A stretch of DNA of 64,000 nt from Malus domestica (GCF_042453785.1 NC_091672.1:2733001-2797000); one strand, 5' to 3'. Positions 45,930 through 58,344 are shown, counted from the stretch's first letter. Program-made: numbers and translations. The notes: generated by a model from the letters alone, not told the origin.

Positions 45930-48900
45930 GAAAACATTATGCTGGAACTGTCAAGGAATTAAGGGTTCCTTGACAGTTGATGCCTTGGTGGAGTAGGCGA
46001 GGCTTCACAACCCCAGGGTAGTGATCTTATTGGAGACGAAGAATAAGAGTGATCGCTACAAGTATTTACTTAAGTTGTTATGAATGGATTTTATGCAACC
46101 GGTGGAACCAAAAGGTATTGGAGGAGGACTATGCGTTTTTTTTTTTGGAAAGATGAGGTGAATATATCTAGTGCTGTGTGGAATAGTTTCTTTATTGAGC
46201 TGGGCTTTAGTGGTGATCCGTTACATTCGGATTGGAGGATGTTAGCCGTGTAGATGATAAACGGAGAAGAACTCAATGGTGTGAGCTTACTAAGAGGATT
46301 AGTAGTTCACAGGGGAAATGTATAGTGATTGGCGACTTTAACGACATTGTGGATGATGATGAAAAAGAAGGGGGAATTACTGATCTATGGCGAGTACAAG
46401 GGACTTTAGAGAGTTCCTGGCAGATAATGAGCTTTTTGATTTGGGCTTTGAGGGATACCCCTTTACGTGGGGGAACAAACAGAATGATGGGTTGATACAA
46501 CAAAGGTTGGATAAAGGGGTGGCGAACCAAGGTTGGATGTATATGTTTCCGCTGGCGAAGATTAGCCATGTAGTGGTGGAGGGTTTAGACCATTCTATGC
46601 AAATTCTTGCCTCTGACGGTATAATTCTGAATGTACTGTGACAGTTTATATATGATTCTAGATGGGGAAAGAAGTCAGAGTGTCGAAAGATTATTATGGA
46701 AGCGTGGAGGGAACCGGTGGAAGGATATTTGGCGTTTAAAGTAAGTAAGAAGTTGAAAAGGACATGATACCGGCTCAGGACGTGGAAGAAGACTACAAAA
46801 CTGAACTCGTGGCGGAGAATTGAGGAGCTTAGGGAAGAAATACGGAGGGGGAGTGTGGATCCAAGGGTGCGGCATGATTATATTAAGGGGAAGGAAAATG
46901 AGTTGGAAGTGGCACTTAAAGAAGAAGAATACTATTGGAAGGTGAAATCAAGGAATACATGGCTTCTAGAAAGGGATAAAACGGTACAACGGAGGAGGAA
47001 TAATCAGATTCAGGGGCTGAAAGATACTTCCGGAGTATGGCATAAAAATACGGAATGTATGCAAGACATTGCAGTCAATTATTTTGTTTCCCTATTTAAG
47101 TCTAGTGCTACTAGCCAAGGAGGGGAGGTGGCGGGGTGTGTAGAGATGAAGGTAAATGATCAGGATAATGAGGAGCTTATTCGGCCATTCTTAAGCGAGG
47201 AAATCAGGGAAGCAGTGTTTCAGATTCCAGCTACTAAGTTTTCTAGACCTGATGGTTTTACGGATGGATTCTTCCAGGATCATTAGGAGGTGGTGGACGG
47301 TGAGATAATTCATATGGTGCAAGCCTTTCATCGTTCAGGATGATTGTTAAAAAAATTAACCATACTCATATAATCTTAATTCCAAAGGTGAAGGCTCCAC
47401 AGAAGATGACGGAGTTGAAACCTATTTCCTTATGTAATGTAGTATATAAGATTATTGCTAAGGTCTTGACGAGGAGGTTAAAAACGATGATCGATCAGGT
47501 TATTAATCTTAATCAGTCGGCTTTTGTACCGGGTCAGCAGATTCATGACAATATTATGGTAATGCATGAAATTTTACACCCTCTAAAACAAGGTGTAGAC
47601 GGGGAGGAGGGGAGGATGGCGATTGAATTGGATATGGCAAAAGCTAATGACCGGGTGGAATGGGGTTTCTTGATTGAGGTTATGGGCAATTTGGGATTTC
47701 ATCCTAAATTTTGTGAGTGGATTCGTGAATGCATCTCCACGGTATCATATAGTGTCATGGTGAATGGTGTACCATCCAGTTACTTCCGACCTGAAATGGG
47801 GTTAAGGCAGGGGGATCCAATGTCTCCATTTTTATTCCTTATATGTGCGGAAGCGCTTTCGTCATATAACCAGAAACATGAGATGAAGGGCCAGATTAGT
47901 AGGGTTCTGGTGGCGACGGCTGTTACTCCAATCACTCACCTATTTTTCGCAGATGACTCGGTGGTCTTTTGTAAAGCGGATGGAACGGAGGTGGATCGGG
48001 TGAAGATTTTGGAGGACTATGGTATGGATTTTGGCCAGATTATCAACTTGGAGTAAAGTTCTATATTTTTTTTGTAAGGGTTGTTCGAAGAAGAAAAAAA
48101 AGAATATTGTGGCGAGAATGAACATTCAGGCTAGGGATGGTCTTGGTAAATATTTGGGGATTCAGGCTGATTTTGGGCACTTTAAGAAAGCGGTGTTTGA
48201 ATCAGTTCGGCGAAGGATTGAGAGCCGTATTGATGGATAGGCCGATCAATTCTTGTCCCCGATAAGGAAGGAGATTTTGATTAAATCTGTTGCTATAGCA
48301 ATGCCAAATCATGCTATGGCGATGCCGAATCATGCTATGACGTGTTTTAAATTGCCAATGAGGTACCTGTAAGGAAATGGAATGTGTTATTGCTCAATTT
48401 TGGTGGAGAGGACATGCGAATACGAAAGGTTGTCATTGGGTGGCGTGGGATAAAATGACTGCAAGTAAGAAGTTGGGAGGCTTGGGGTTCCGAGACCTTA
48501 TGGGAATTAATTTGGCTATGCTTGCCAAAATCAGTTGGCAGGTGTTACATACTCCAGATTGGTGCTTGGTGTGATATTAAGGGATAAGTATTTTCCTAAT
48601 TCATCAATTTTTTAGGCAACAAAACAAAATAAATCGTCTTAGGGATAGAAAGGTATCCTATTAGGGAGACAGGTTCTGAACCGTGGGCTTCGGTGGCAGG
48701 TGGGTAATGGAGAATCTATCAGGATTGCTAGTGACACATGGATCCCTAAGCCTCATTCATTCAAACCGTTGATGCAGAATAAGGCGCCTAATTTGAAGGT
48801 GAGTGAGTTGATCTCTCATGATAGGAAGCAATGGAAGATAGATGAAGTTGAAGCACTAGTGGTTCCAGAGGACCTAGAGTTGATTCATACTATTCCGATT

Positions 48901-49660
48901 AGCAGAAGTAGGTGCCAGGATAAAAAAATATGGCATTATACGAAGAATGAGATGTATTCGGTGCAGTCGAGTATTTTATGGCAAAGGAAATGATGAAAAA
49001 CGACGAGTTTGGCCGTAAAGGAGGGGGAATGCCGAGCTCCTCGAGTGTGTTGGGAGAGACGTGGAAAAGTATATGGTTTATGTTGGTGCTGAATAAGATT
49101 CGATTTTTTTTTTTGGAAGGTCAGTCGTAAGGGGTTGGCGGTGAGGCATAATTTGGAGTGACGTCGGATTCGGGTGGTGAACAAGTGTGGACTTTATGGT
49201 AAGCCTGATGAAAGCTCACCTCTTCTTTGGGTGTGAGTTTAGTCGAGCATTTTGGTTTGGGACGATATTGCAAATCAATATGATGGACATGGGGGTATTG
49301 GATTTTCTAGAAGGATGGCAAAGAGTAGTAGGGATAATAGAGAAGGGATGAAGGTAACTATAGGGAGTGATTGTATGAAGGCTGGGTTGGGGTTGGTGGT
49401 GGAATCAAATTTGAAAGGGTTGATTCAAAGAGGTCACGGCTGAGGTGACTTCAGAAGTTTATCTCTAAAACATTTGGAGGATGGCGAGCTTATTCCAGTT
49501 GGTAAAGTTTTGCTTTATCCCTCGGCAATGCAATCGTGCGGCTCATTTGGTGGTGGTGTACGTCGTTAAGCATGGCGGGAGATTTAGTTGTGATGAATTA
49601 GGACCAGAGTTTCTGTTTAATATTTCAGCACAAGATGCAAATGTAGCTATTCATATTTAA
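45930..49660 (+). pseudogene. L1 ORF2 (endonuclease, reverse transcriptase, RNase H) remnant
   Basis: Coding pieces include 46232-46641 (endonuclease), 46855-47286 (thumb-side region, KVKSRNTWLLERDK), 47340-48056 (reverse transcriptase with LIPKVKAPQKMTELKPISLC, SAFVPGQQIHDNIMV and FADD) and 48377-48993 (zf-RVT region). Stops interrupt it at about 45996, 47284 and 48054 among others. Confidence 0.8.
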
Positions 49661-49740
49661 TTCAATTCAATAAAATCCTACCTTTTGACAAAAAAAAAAA
49701 AAAAAACTTATGCCCACTCGGGTTAACTACCCCACTCAAG

Positions 49741-49911
49741 TTTTTTTTTTTCTTCAACAAACAATATTATTTACACTAAATAGAGAGAGCGGACTTAACC
49801 TCACAATTAGCTAGTAATAATGTGGTTTAAATTCGCCTTTGGTGAGAATCGAATCTAAGACATCTCACTTCCAAATGAAGAACAATACCACTAGACCCTA
49901 GTACTAAGTGG
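49741..49911 (-). mobile_element. SINE (tRNA-derived type)
   Basis: The minus strand starts CCACTTAGTACTAGGGTCTA, contains the A-box-like TAGTGGTATTGTT and the B-box-like TTCGATTCTC, and ends with a run of A (plus-strand T run at 49741-49751). The flanks repeat CCCACTCAAG at 49731-49740 and 49912-49921. It belongs to a SINE type I remember as common in Rosaceae and other dicots. It sits just beyond the L1 A-tail. Confidence 0.8.
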
Positions 49912-50011
49912 CCCACTCAAGTTTTCTTGGTTCCAAAGTTTTATACTTACACTTGTAGCACACAAGCACCAGTAATGCTCCTTTCTCCACGTTGGTTTCC
50001 AGATAAATAAA

Positions 50012-50163
50012 AAGGAAAACTAATGAAAATGCTTGAAAACTATGAGTTTTAACGATAAGGACAAAATAAAGGGTAAAATGAATAGTACTAGGATTGACTT
50101 TTTAGTGTAAAAATGTGATTTTTCGTTAAAGTAAACAGTATCGGGAGTTTTTCGTTAAAGTTC
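50012..50163 (-). repeat. Dispersed repeat of about 153 bp, copy 4
   Basis: AAAGGAAAACTAATGAAAAT ... GTTTTTCGTTAAAGTTC, in the same orientation as copy 2. Confidence 0.85.
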
Positions 50164-50169
50164 TCTGAA

Positions 50170-51470
50170 TAAAATGCATCTTTAATTGTATGTCTATGTT
50201 TATTAGTTTTTGAATCAATCGTCAAGTATGAAGAGGTATAAAAGTGATAATTCTAATGTTAAATTTGACAACAATATATAGTTTTTTTTAATTTTTTAAT
50301 TTTTATTTTTAATAATCTTATATTACATTATTTATCCTATCACTCATCAATTCAGAAGATGTAGTTTTATTTATTTATTTATTTATTTATTTTATGAATC
50401 TTATATTAGTTTTTAAACTGCAAAAGAAAAATTATACTTGGTTTCACAATTGATGATGAGATGGATACCCATTAACCCGGTGGGGGCTAGACTCGGGTGG
50501 CTCTATTCCATCTGAATTTTCAATTTTTAGCTACTAAATACTTATTTTATGATACTTCGACTTGGATATCTACGTGGACACCGAAATAGAGGAATGTTGA
50601 TCTACATCCAAAGTAATATATTCCCAGAAGGGAAACTTAGAAGGTCCATCATTGCCAGAATAAAATAGCTAAAATAGAAATTTTACAAATTTCTGTTGCT
50701 AAAGTGATGAAAATCAAATAACGACACCAAACAACAATCAATCTAACTCTTCACGGAATATCGACAAAATCTCAAAAAATAATCATTTCACCAATCTATA
50801 ATCCATTTGTGTTATCATAATTTTGCCATTATCCCCCAAATATGTAACGTTAGGAAAAAAGTCTCAGGTGAACTTGGCGGTTTAGCCAAATGAAGAACCG
50901 CGCGCATTTCTTTTCATTTTCCCTCTCTTATTAGCGCTTTCTGATGGCAGCTTTTCCAGAAAATTTCGACTTAAATAGCTTTTCTGACAGCGGATTTTCC
51001 AGAAAAGTTTGATGGGGTTGCTAAGTGCTAACCCCTGATTTCGAACAGAGGCTTTTGTGCGGTGAATGAATTCTGGGTAAGCCCATCTTCTACTTTTTAT
51101 TTTTAATTTTTTTTATTTTTTCTGCTTCTGCTTTTCTGTTTGGTAATTAATTGGAAGATTTGGGATGCCATTGATGGACAAAGCTTCAAACTTTATTTTG
51201 TTATATTTATATTTGTGATACCAGTGATATTGGGGACCTAAATTTTATGATTTATTGCAATTATTTGTCTAAACTTTTGTGAGTTGAGTCTCCTAAATTT
51301 CATAAAAAAAAACCCTAAATCCCACTGAAAAATTGACACAATCGTGTTCACATTATATCTAGATTAGAGAGGAAATACTCAAATATTTGCATTAATCTTG
51401 TTTTCTTGTCCTTAATCTTTGTAGGTGTAGGTACTAGGTAGATGTTCTTACCAAAACAGAAAGAAATCTT
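50170..51470. other. Upstream region of F-box copy 3
   Basis: AT-rich, with a (TTTA)n run at about 50367-50392. From about 50655 on it is similar to 28540-28740 and from about 50870 to 30700-31350, so it carries the duplicated promoter, leader and 5'UTR intron of the F-box unit. Confidence 0.6.
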
Positions 51471-51478
51471 AGTGTGTC

Positions 51479-53047
51479 ATGGAACGCAAGGGTAAGTTAT
51501 TGGCTATTGCTTGTCCCGAGAGCGTAGTAGACAGGTTTAGTAATCTTCCAGATGAAGTCGCTCATCACATTCTTTCGGTTGTCTCTTTAAAAGAACTCAT
51601 TCGAATAGGCACCCTGTCTAAAAGATGCAAAGGGCTTTATCTCTCAACCCCGTCATTGAAATTTTGGTCATCGTACTATGGAGATAAGCAGGGCCAATTA
51701 AACTTGCTCAATTCTTTCGATAGGTTTTTGATTCTTCGCGGGGGTAATAAGGTACACAAGTTTGAAGTAAATTTGGAACTCTGTTCAAGCTTACCTGATG
51801 AGATTTTCCGAGTGATCACGTGGATCCACATTGCAGCAAGGTGTAATGTTGAAGTGCTTGATCTTCAGTTGAGGGTACTAAAAAATGATATGGCTTTGTT
51901 TGAATTGCCATCTTGCATCTTTCTTTGTGGATCTTTGAGGTCTCTAATTGTGAACCTGTATACAGTTCTTAAAGTTCCCTCCTTTGCCGGTTCCACTAAT
52001 CTCCAACACTTAAAGTTGACTGAGGTTCAAATAGATGACCGCTTTTTCAAATGGATCTCAAGTTACTGCAATGCATCAAGGAATTGCAGCTTTATGATGT
52101 TAGAACAGTAAATATCACCATTGAAAACTCATCTTTGGAATCATTTAGGTTTGTGTCATATAAAAGTGGCATCTGCCATCTTAACATCTCAGGTGAGAAA
52201 CTTGAAGATATTCATGTAGATTGGGAATATTATCAACCTGGCAGCAGATCATTAACTATTTCTGCTCCAAATCTCAAATATTTCAAATGGATTGGGAATT
52301 TATTGAACCGCCAGAATCTCAGGGAATTAATGTGTTTAGAAAAGGCAGAGATTTATTTGAAGCCTAGTAGAGATATCTGTGACTTTGACAACGCATCCGA
52401 GTTTCTTTGCAGTATATGCAGGGTTAAAGTTCTTCTTCTAACCCATGAGACCATGAAGGTAAAGATGCACTACCTTGCAGACTAATATTCTCTTTTGGCC
52501 ATATTGTATCTGTTTTGGGATCTATAAAAGGATATTACAGGGAACATATCTTGGCTATGGGGTTATGACGCGCCGATAATAGATTATAGATAGCTAATTT
52601 GTGTTTCTTAAACTACAAAGTGGTTTTAAAATTGAATATCTTTGGTTTTACTATAGTAGAGACATCGGACGGAATGAAAATTAAAGGAACACTTTGTATA
52701 TTGTTCCGCTTCTCTTCCTCATGTCTCTCATCTCAAAGTATAAACCTTACCAAAAGTATGAAGCAATTGATTTGACCTATGAATTTGGAAGTATTATATG
52801 GGCTTGAATATATGAACAATTGATGATTAGGCATATTTCTTGAAAATTTGTGTTTTGCTCAACTTTGTAGCTTTGCTGCTGTATTATCTTATAGGCTTTA
52901 AGGGATACTTTCATCTTTTCAAGAGTCGCCTTTATAATATTGCAGGCTTTGTTTAAGGAAGTTTCCATGCCCCTGCCGTTCGATAATGTTTCTTACTTGG
53001 GTTTGCGCATTACGAGCTTGAGTGATGACCTAGTCCCAGCAATGGTA

Positions 53048-53080
<33 letters not shown>

Positions 53081-53456
53081 AATGTCCGTTAGTTCAGGGA
53101 CTGGCACTTCCTTGTTTCATAGTTTGTATTCATATTGCTACTTTTCGTGTGTTTTGGAATTTTTTTTTTTTCTTCTATTGATTTGGCTGTTGTGTTTTCA
53201 GGCACGTGGGTGTAATAGGAAATACTGGAAATCCCAAAAACTGAATTTTACAGATCAGCTTAAGGAGGTAACAATAGAGCTTTCCAACGGGTTCAATGCC
53301 ATGGAGTTAGCAAGGTATATTCTCGAGGAAGCTCAGCATTTGGAGAAAGTGTTCATATTCTATTTACCCCACCAGTCATATGTCATAAAAAGAGTAAATC
53401 AAAGCAAGAAAGTATCCGCTGCCAAAATTGTCTTTCGCAAGAAACAGCGGAGATGA
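51479..53456 (+). pseudogene. F-box/LRR/FBD-type protein, array copy 3 (pseudogene)
   Basis: A close paralogue of copy 2 with the same exon plan (exon 1 51479-52458, exon 2 from 52946, exon 3 53202-53456). Two lesions are visible. A 1-bp deletion at about 52068-52072 (TGCAATGCATC against TGCAAATGTATC in copy 2) shifts the frame and gives a 210-residue product ending in CSFMMLEQ. Exon 2 is also cut after its ATGGTATCTCT, which runs straight into a CT/CA microsatellite, so the last third of exon 2 and its donor site are gone. The F-box itself is preserved (SNLPDEVAHHILSVVSL). A truncated F-box-plus-partial-LRR protein could still be made. Confidence 0.88.
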
Positions 53457-53889
53457 TGTGCAAAGCAGGTTCTGTATTACTCAAAAGATTTTGTGAACAG
53501 AAGCTTAAACCTTGTAAATTTTGCTTTTAAGGTTTTGAACAGACTTGGAGCTATATCGTTGTGTTTGGTACACTTGCAAATTCGGTATCAGGTAGAAATT
53601 GATAGATCAAATTGTGCACAGTGTTAGTGTTTTGGATAGTTTTAGGCTTAATTTCTCTGTGTATTTCTAATCAATTCAACAAGTAATTGAAATGAGATTG
53701 AAGAAGATCTATGGAAGATGAAATTCAGAGAAGAAAGGAGTACATAGCTCCTCCAATCTACGTTGGATTTGATACACCAAAGTTGGCTTACATGGTGGGA
53801 TTTATAGCCGTTGCATACCCACACACACACACACTTGCAGCGTGACTGATCACGTGCACAACACATGTTTTCATTTAACTTCTAACAAA

Positions 53890-54660
53890 CTAGACACGTG
53901 GCAAAGTATACACCATAGTGATGATATAATCCCATTCGTACATTACATTATTTGAATATCAATTGCTCTAGCACTTAGAACCATTTGAACTCCATTTCCT
54001 TCTTCAATTCTTCTGCTGCTATGCATTTGTGATCTAGCTACCATGCTTATCCACCAACATTACCTTCTAAGCTAGTAGTTGGTTTAACTCCAAGCTTCTC
54101 TCTGAGTGTGCATAATCGATCTTTGGGAAGTGCCTTGGTGAAAAATATCAGCAAATTGATCCTCTGATTTACAATAGATTAGCTTGATGATGTTTAATTG
54201 CAATGTTTCTCGAATGTTATGATATCTTCTTCCAATGTGCTTTGTTCTTTGATGGAACACATGATTTCTTGTTAGAGCAATGGCATATGTATTATCGTAG
54301 TAGAGATGAGTAGCTTCAGTTTATTCTTCACCAAAATCTTGAAGTACAAACCTCAACCACACAGCTTGTGTGGTTGCTTTTGTAGCACTCATGTACACAA
54401 CTTCAGCTGTTGACAATGCAACATTGTGTTGTTTAACTGAGGCCCAAGAGAAAACCCCACTTCCAAATGAGAAAGCATAACCAGACGTGCTTTCCATATC
54501 AATTTCATCTCCACTCCAATCATTGTCACAATAGCATATGAGAATTGATTCATTGCCTTTCTCATACTCAATTCCGTAATCTAGTGTGCCTTGTATATAT
54601 CTGAGAACTCTCTTAGCTGTTCCCAAGTGCTTCTTTGATGGTCCATGCATAAATTTAGCA
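53890..54660 (-). pseudogene. Copia RNase H/3' fragment after F-box copy 3
   Basis: The minus-strand reading at 54321-54650 gives HGPSKKHLGTAKRVLRYIQG, CDNDWSGDEID, STSGYAFSFGSG and ALSTAEVVYMS, a Copia RNase H domain. The following part to about 53890 corresponds to the C-terminal region and 3' end. No LTRs are intact. The same fragment, cut by the L1, follows copy 2. Confidence 0.85.
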
Positions 54661-54665
54661 AGTAA

Positions 54666-55649
54666 TTTAAGTTAAACTTAATTTAGTTTGGGGTCTTAAT
54701 ACGCTAATAATTTAAGTTAAACTCAAGGAGATTTTGCTGATTTGGAAGTTTTGAACCTTAAAAGCATGAACAGAGCTAACTTGCGCCCACTCGTCCTCGT
54801 GAGGAGGGTTTAGTTCGAGAAAGTCAGAGCAAATAGTCTGGGAGTTTTTCATACTTATATGTATGTCTTCTTAGTTTTTGCCTATACAAATACTATATTT
54901 TATTTTAATTTTGGACAACAACATGTTAAGTAAAATTGATCATGGTAATGATAATAAAGAACTCTCATAATAAAAATAAATAATGACTAAAACTTTTTTT
55001 AAAAACTTATATAGAATAATAATACAACCTTTTTTATATAGAATAATAATATAAAACTATATATTTAATATAGAATATATTGTATATATTAATATGGCTA
55101 TTGTATTTTATAATAAATTTTTTAGTAATTGAACTTTAAAATTATCAAAATAAATTTTTTTCTTAATGGGTCGAAACGGGTTACCCACGTATTACCCGCG
55201 TGTATACTTGTTAAGAACCCGTTATTTACAGGTTCTTCACGGGTCACCCGATAAGGACCCGATAAGTTATCGTGTTGATCCGAAACCCGTTATTTTCGTG
55301 TCGTGTCAGAAACTACCAGGTTTACTTCCGTCCCACATTTTCCCTCATCATTAGTGCTGGTACTGCAGATGCAATTATATACTATAATTTGGATCTATAG
55401 CGTACAATTTGGTGAAGTGGGCATCCATATAAAGGCACATTACCAGATTTTCAATACATATACGATAAAGAAACTTTTAAAAGTGAGACTTTTTATGGAT
55501 TTTCTGTTATTTTATATTTTTAGCATAATGTTTTATAACGGTGGTATGTGAATTAACGTTAAATTGTCAGGTGACAGAGAGTCCATAAAGAGCCACACGT
55601 CTTCTTAGCATTCTCTTTGCAAAATTGCTTTTGTTGCTAGAGAAAGCAG
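54666..55649. other. AT-rich spacer before the Gypsy-derived element
   Basis: Contains the duplicated spacer phrase TAATTTAGTTTGGGGTCTTA (54675 on). At about 55168-55310 it holds a repetitive patch built on ACGGGTTACCC, TTACCCGCGTG and AACCCGTTATTT, which looks like a degraded dispersed repeat. No gene was seen. Confidence 0.4.
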
Positions 55650-56603
55650 TGTAAACACGGAAAATTCCTGAAACGAAAGAGACAAGAACAACGTGCACAA
55701 ACAAATATTTGTATTTAATGATTTTGGGTTACAATCTCTCTCAATTTTGATCCTCTGATTCGATCTCCGTAAGGTGTTGATTTGTGGATGTTGCGTTGAT
55801 CCAAGGGTCGTTGAGGCTTGATCTTGGATGAACTGTTGGAAGTTTCTTCAAATGGCCGTGGGCTTGATCTTTGAAGGTGGATTTGAACGGATCTTCAAGG
55901 AGCCGTTGGGGCTTGATCTTGAGGATGAATGTTTCTTCAAGGGCCGTTTGAGGTTTGATCTTGAATAACGGTGATGAGCGGATCTTCAAGTGCGTTTGGG
56001 CTTGATCTTTGAAGAACGGTTGGATGTGTGGATTTGTCGACGTTGTTGATCCAAAGGGCCGTTGGGGCTTGATCTTGGATGAACGGATGATGAACGATGG
56101 TGCTTTCTCGAAGGGCCGTCGGGGCTTGATCTTGGAAGAACGATGAACGAGGAACGAATAACACTTTCTTCAAGGGCCGTCGGGGCTTGATCTTGAATTG
56201 GTGGATGATTGTTGATCCAAAGGGCCGTTGGGGCTTGATCTTGGAAGAACGATGAACGAAGAACGAAGAACACTTTCTTGATTCTTCGGGAACCTGGATG
56301 CTTGAGAGCTTCGGAGTTTCAGAGCTTCAGAGCTTCAAGGTGTAATATGAATTGGTTCCTCCCCTCAAATGAATGAATTAGCCTTCTATTTATAGAAATT
56401 TCCAAGGCCTAATTTTGAATATAATATTCCAGATGAAATAAGTCGTTTCTGCCAGGTGTTGACACGTGTCATGTTTGATGACTTTTCCAACTTATTTCGA
56501 TTTTTGTTTAGACACACGCTACGTGTAAAATTTATGTAATACATGAGCGTTGAAACTTTAATTTATCGGTCAACATTTATTTACCGAAATTTCGATGTCT
56601 ACA
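55650..56603 (-). repeat. 3' LTR of the Gypsy-type element
   Basis: 954 bp. Between about 55840 and 56250 it contains eight or nine copies of a core close to GGGCCGTTGGGGCTTGATCT. Confidence 0.95.
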
Positions 56604-56689
56604 AATGCCCCCACTTCAAGACGCGTTGTATACATGTGCTTGTCGTGTGTAGGAGATGCGTTTTGAAGTCCCTTATTGTAGATGTCGAT

Positions 56690-57250
56690 CCAAGGGCCAT
56701 TTGAGGCTTGATCTTGAATTGGGCCGAAGATTTCTTCAAGGGCCGTTGAGGCTTGATCTTGAATTGGGCTTGAGATTTCTTCAAGGGCCGTTTGAGGCTT
56801 GATCTTGAATTGGGCTTGAGATTTCTTCAAGGGCCGTTGAGGCTTGTTCTTGAATTTTTTGTTTGAAATTTCTTCAAGGGCCGTTGAGGCTTGTTCTTGA
56901 ACTTTTGTTTGAAATTTCTTCAAGGGCCGTTGGGGCTTGATCTTGAAAGTTGAAATTGGACCACAAGGAGCTTCATGTGGTAGATGATCCTTGGCTTTGG
57001 TAGTGGATGAATCGGCACGTATTTGTTTTTGCGCTTTGTTGACTTTCCACAGCTTTGATCTTGAACTGGGTTGGAGGATTTTCTGGATTCCTCCAATTGT
57101 TGATTTTCCACAGCTTATTCTTGAACTAGGTTTTGATTCAAGAGTGGTAGACACTTGATCTTGAATCGGACTTGTGATTTCTTCCAGGGTCGTCGAGGCT
57201 TGATTTTGAATTTGGCTGGAAGCTTCTTCAAGGGCCGTTGAGGCTTGATT
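56690..57250 (-). repeat. Minisatellite in the 3' interior of the Gypsy-type element
   Basis: About eight units of about 45-60 bp, each with TTTCTTCAAGGGCCGTTGAG and GCTTGATCTTGAATTGGG. The same core fills the LTRs. Read on the minus strand it gives the peptide repeat IQDQASTALEEI within an open frame at 56570-57451 (293 codons). Confidence 0.85.
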
Positions 57251-58344
57251 CTTGAAGGTTGACTCGAACATATTGCAAGCAGGCACGAGGTGAAGGTGAC
57301 GATTTGTTGCTTTGTTCAATCTTTCTAATTCACACCTGAGCAGTTTGGTCAGCGGTATGATCTTCAAGATTGATGGGGTTTTCTTCCAGTTGATGACTTG
57401 ATCTTTAAGGATTTGATTCAAGGGTGGTGAATCGGCACGTGCAGCCCACAACGCTTAGTAAGTCGACCCAAGAATTTGAGGGTCAAAACGAGCTCACCGT
57501 CCAGAGTGATTGCAACCCTGATGATATGAGATACTTTTGATTTTGAAGAAGTAGCGGATGAATCGGCACGTGCTTTGTTGTGCTTGTCTCCACATCCTTC
57601 AATGTATTATTTTCCCTTGCTTTATCTGTTCCTCAGGCAGAATGTGGCATCTTCAAGAGTTCTTCATCTCAAACTCTTTCTGCTGAGTTGACTATGCATG
57701 CTGCATTCTTCTCTGCTTGTTTCTTCAGGCAAATGTGGCAGCTTCTCGAGTTCCTCAGTTCGGACTCCTTCTGCTGAGTTGACTGTGCAGACCGCATTCT
57801 TCTCTGCTTGTTCCTTCTGCACGTTGTCTCCACATGCTGCAACGTATCATTTTCACTTGCCTTATCTGTTCTTCAGGCAGATGTGGTAGCTTCTTTGGAA
57901 GTACAGCAGCAGTGGGAGACGAGTACTCGAGAGCAGTGCTAGGTAGGCAATCAGGGAAGGGTTCCAAGCAGTCGGTTCCTTACCCGAGTTTGAGTGGAAG
58001 TTCCGGCATATTGCTTTCTTTATCCTTGTCTTTGCAGGTAAGAACAAGGACAAAGGAAAGGACAGGGAGAACGCATGATATGAGATACTCTTGCTTTCTA
58101 CCCTAGTGATATGAGATACTTTTGCTTTAGTGTCATTTGTTTGCAAAGGTACCCCAATGAATAAGGAACACTGAGTAACTCGAGAGGCTTCGTTGGGAAG
58201 GCATTCTCAGAGATGAAGAAAGGTCTGTATGTCTGCCTTGCTATGGAGGGTGAAGGTGGACAGTTATAGGAAGTTCTTTAACACCTGTAGAGGTAATATT
58301 CTTTCACTCGTGTCGGCAACCGTTGGATGTTTGAATAGTAAACT

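Larger units (their letters stand above)
34427..49705 (+). mobile_element. L1-type LINE, split by two Copia insertions
   Basis: LINE pieces lie at 34427-34821, 39752-39907 and 45211-49705; what lies between is Copia sequence. Piece 1 has the ORF1 DUF4283/CCHC region (SASRECIGRFLRVRIRFNL, YERLPNYFFYCGKLRHGGRA). Piece 3 starts with the rest of ORF1 (to about 45760), then endonuclease (TLCWNCQGIKG, VIGDFND), reverse transcriptase (GLRQGDPMSPFLFLICAEAL, FFADDSVVF), a zf-RVT-like part (GNGESIRIASDTWIPKP) and an RNase H-like tail (CNRAAHLV), ending in an A-tail at 49690-49706. Many stops and frameshifts make it inactive. It inserted into the old Copia fragment. I found no clear target duplication, so a deletion may have gone with the insertion. 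Confidence 0.85.

Noticed and set aside
51479-52111. Copy 3 as a genuine short F-box gene
   Set aside because: The early stop is explained by a 1-bp deletion relative to copy 2, and downstream exons are still recognisable, so pseudogene is the simpler reading.
55840-57250. CRISPR-like array (short repeats with spacers)
   Set aside because: Repeats are imperfect, spacers are related to each other and the array lies in LTRs of a plant retroelement; it is a minisatellite.
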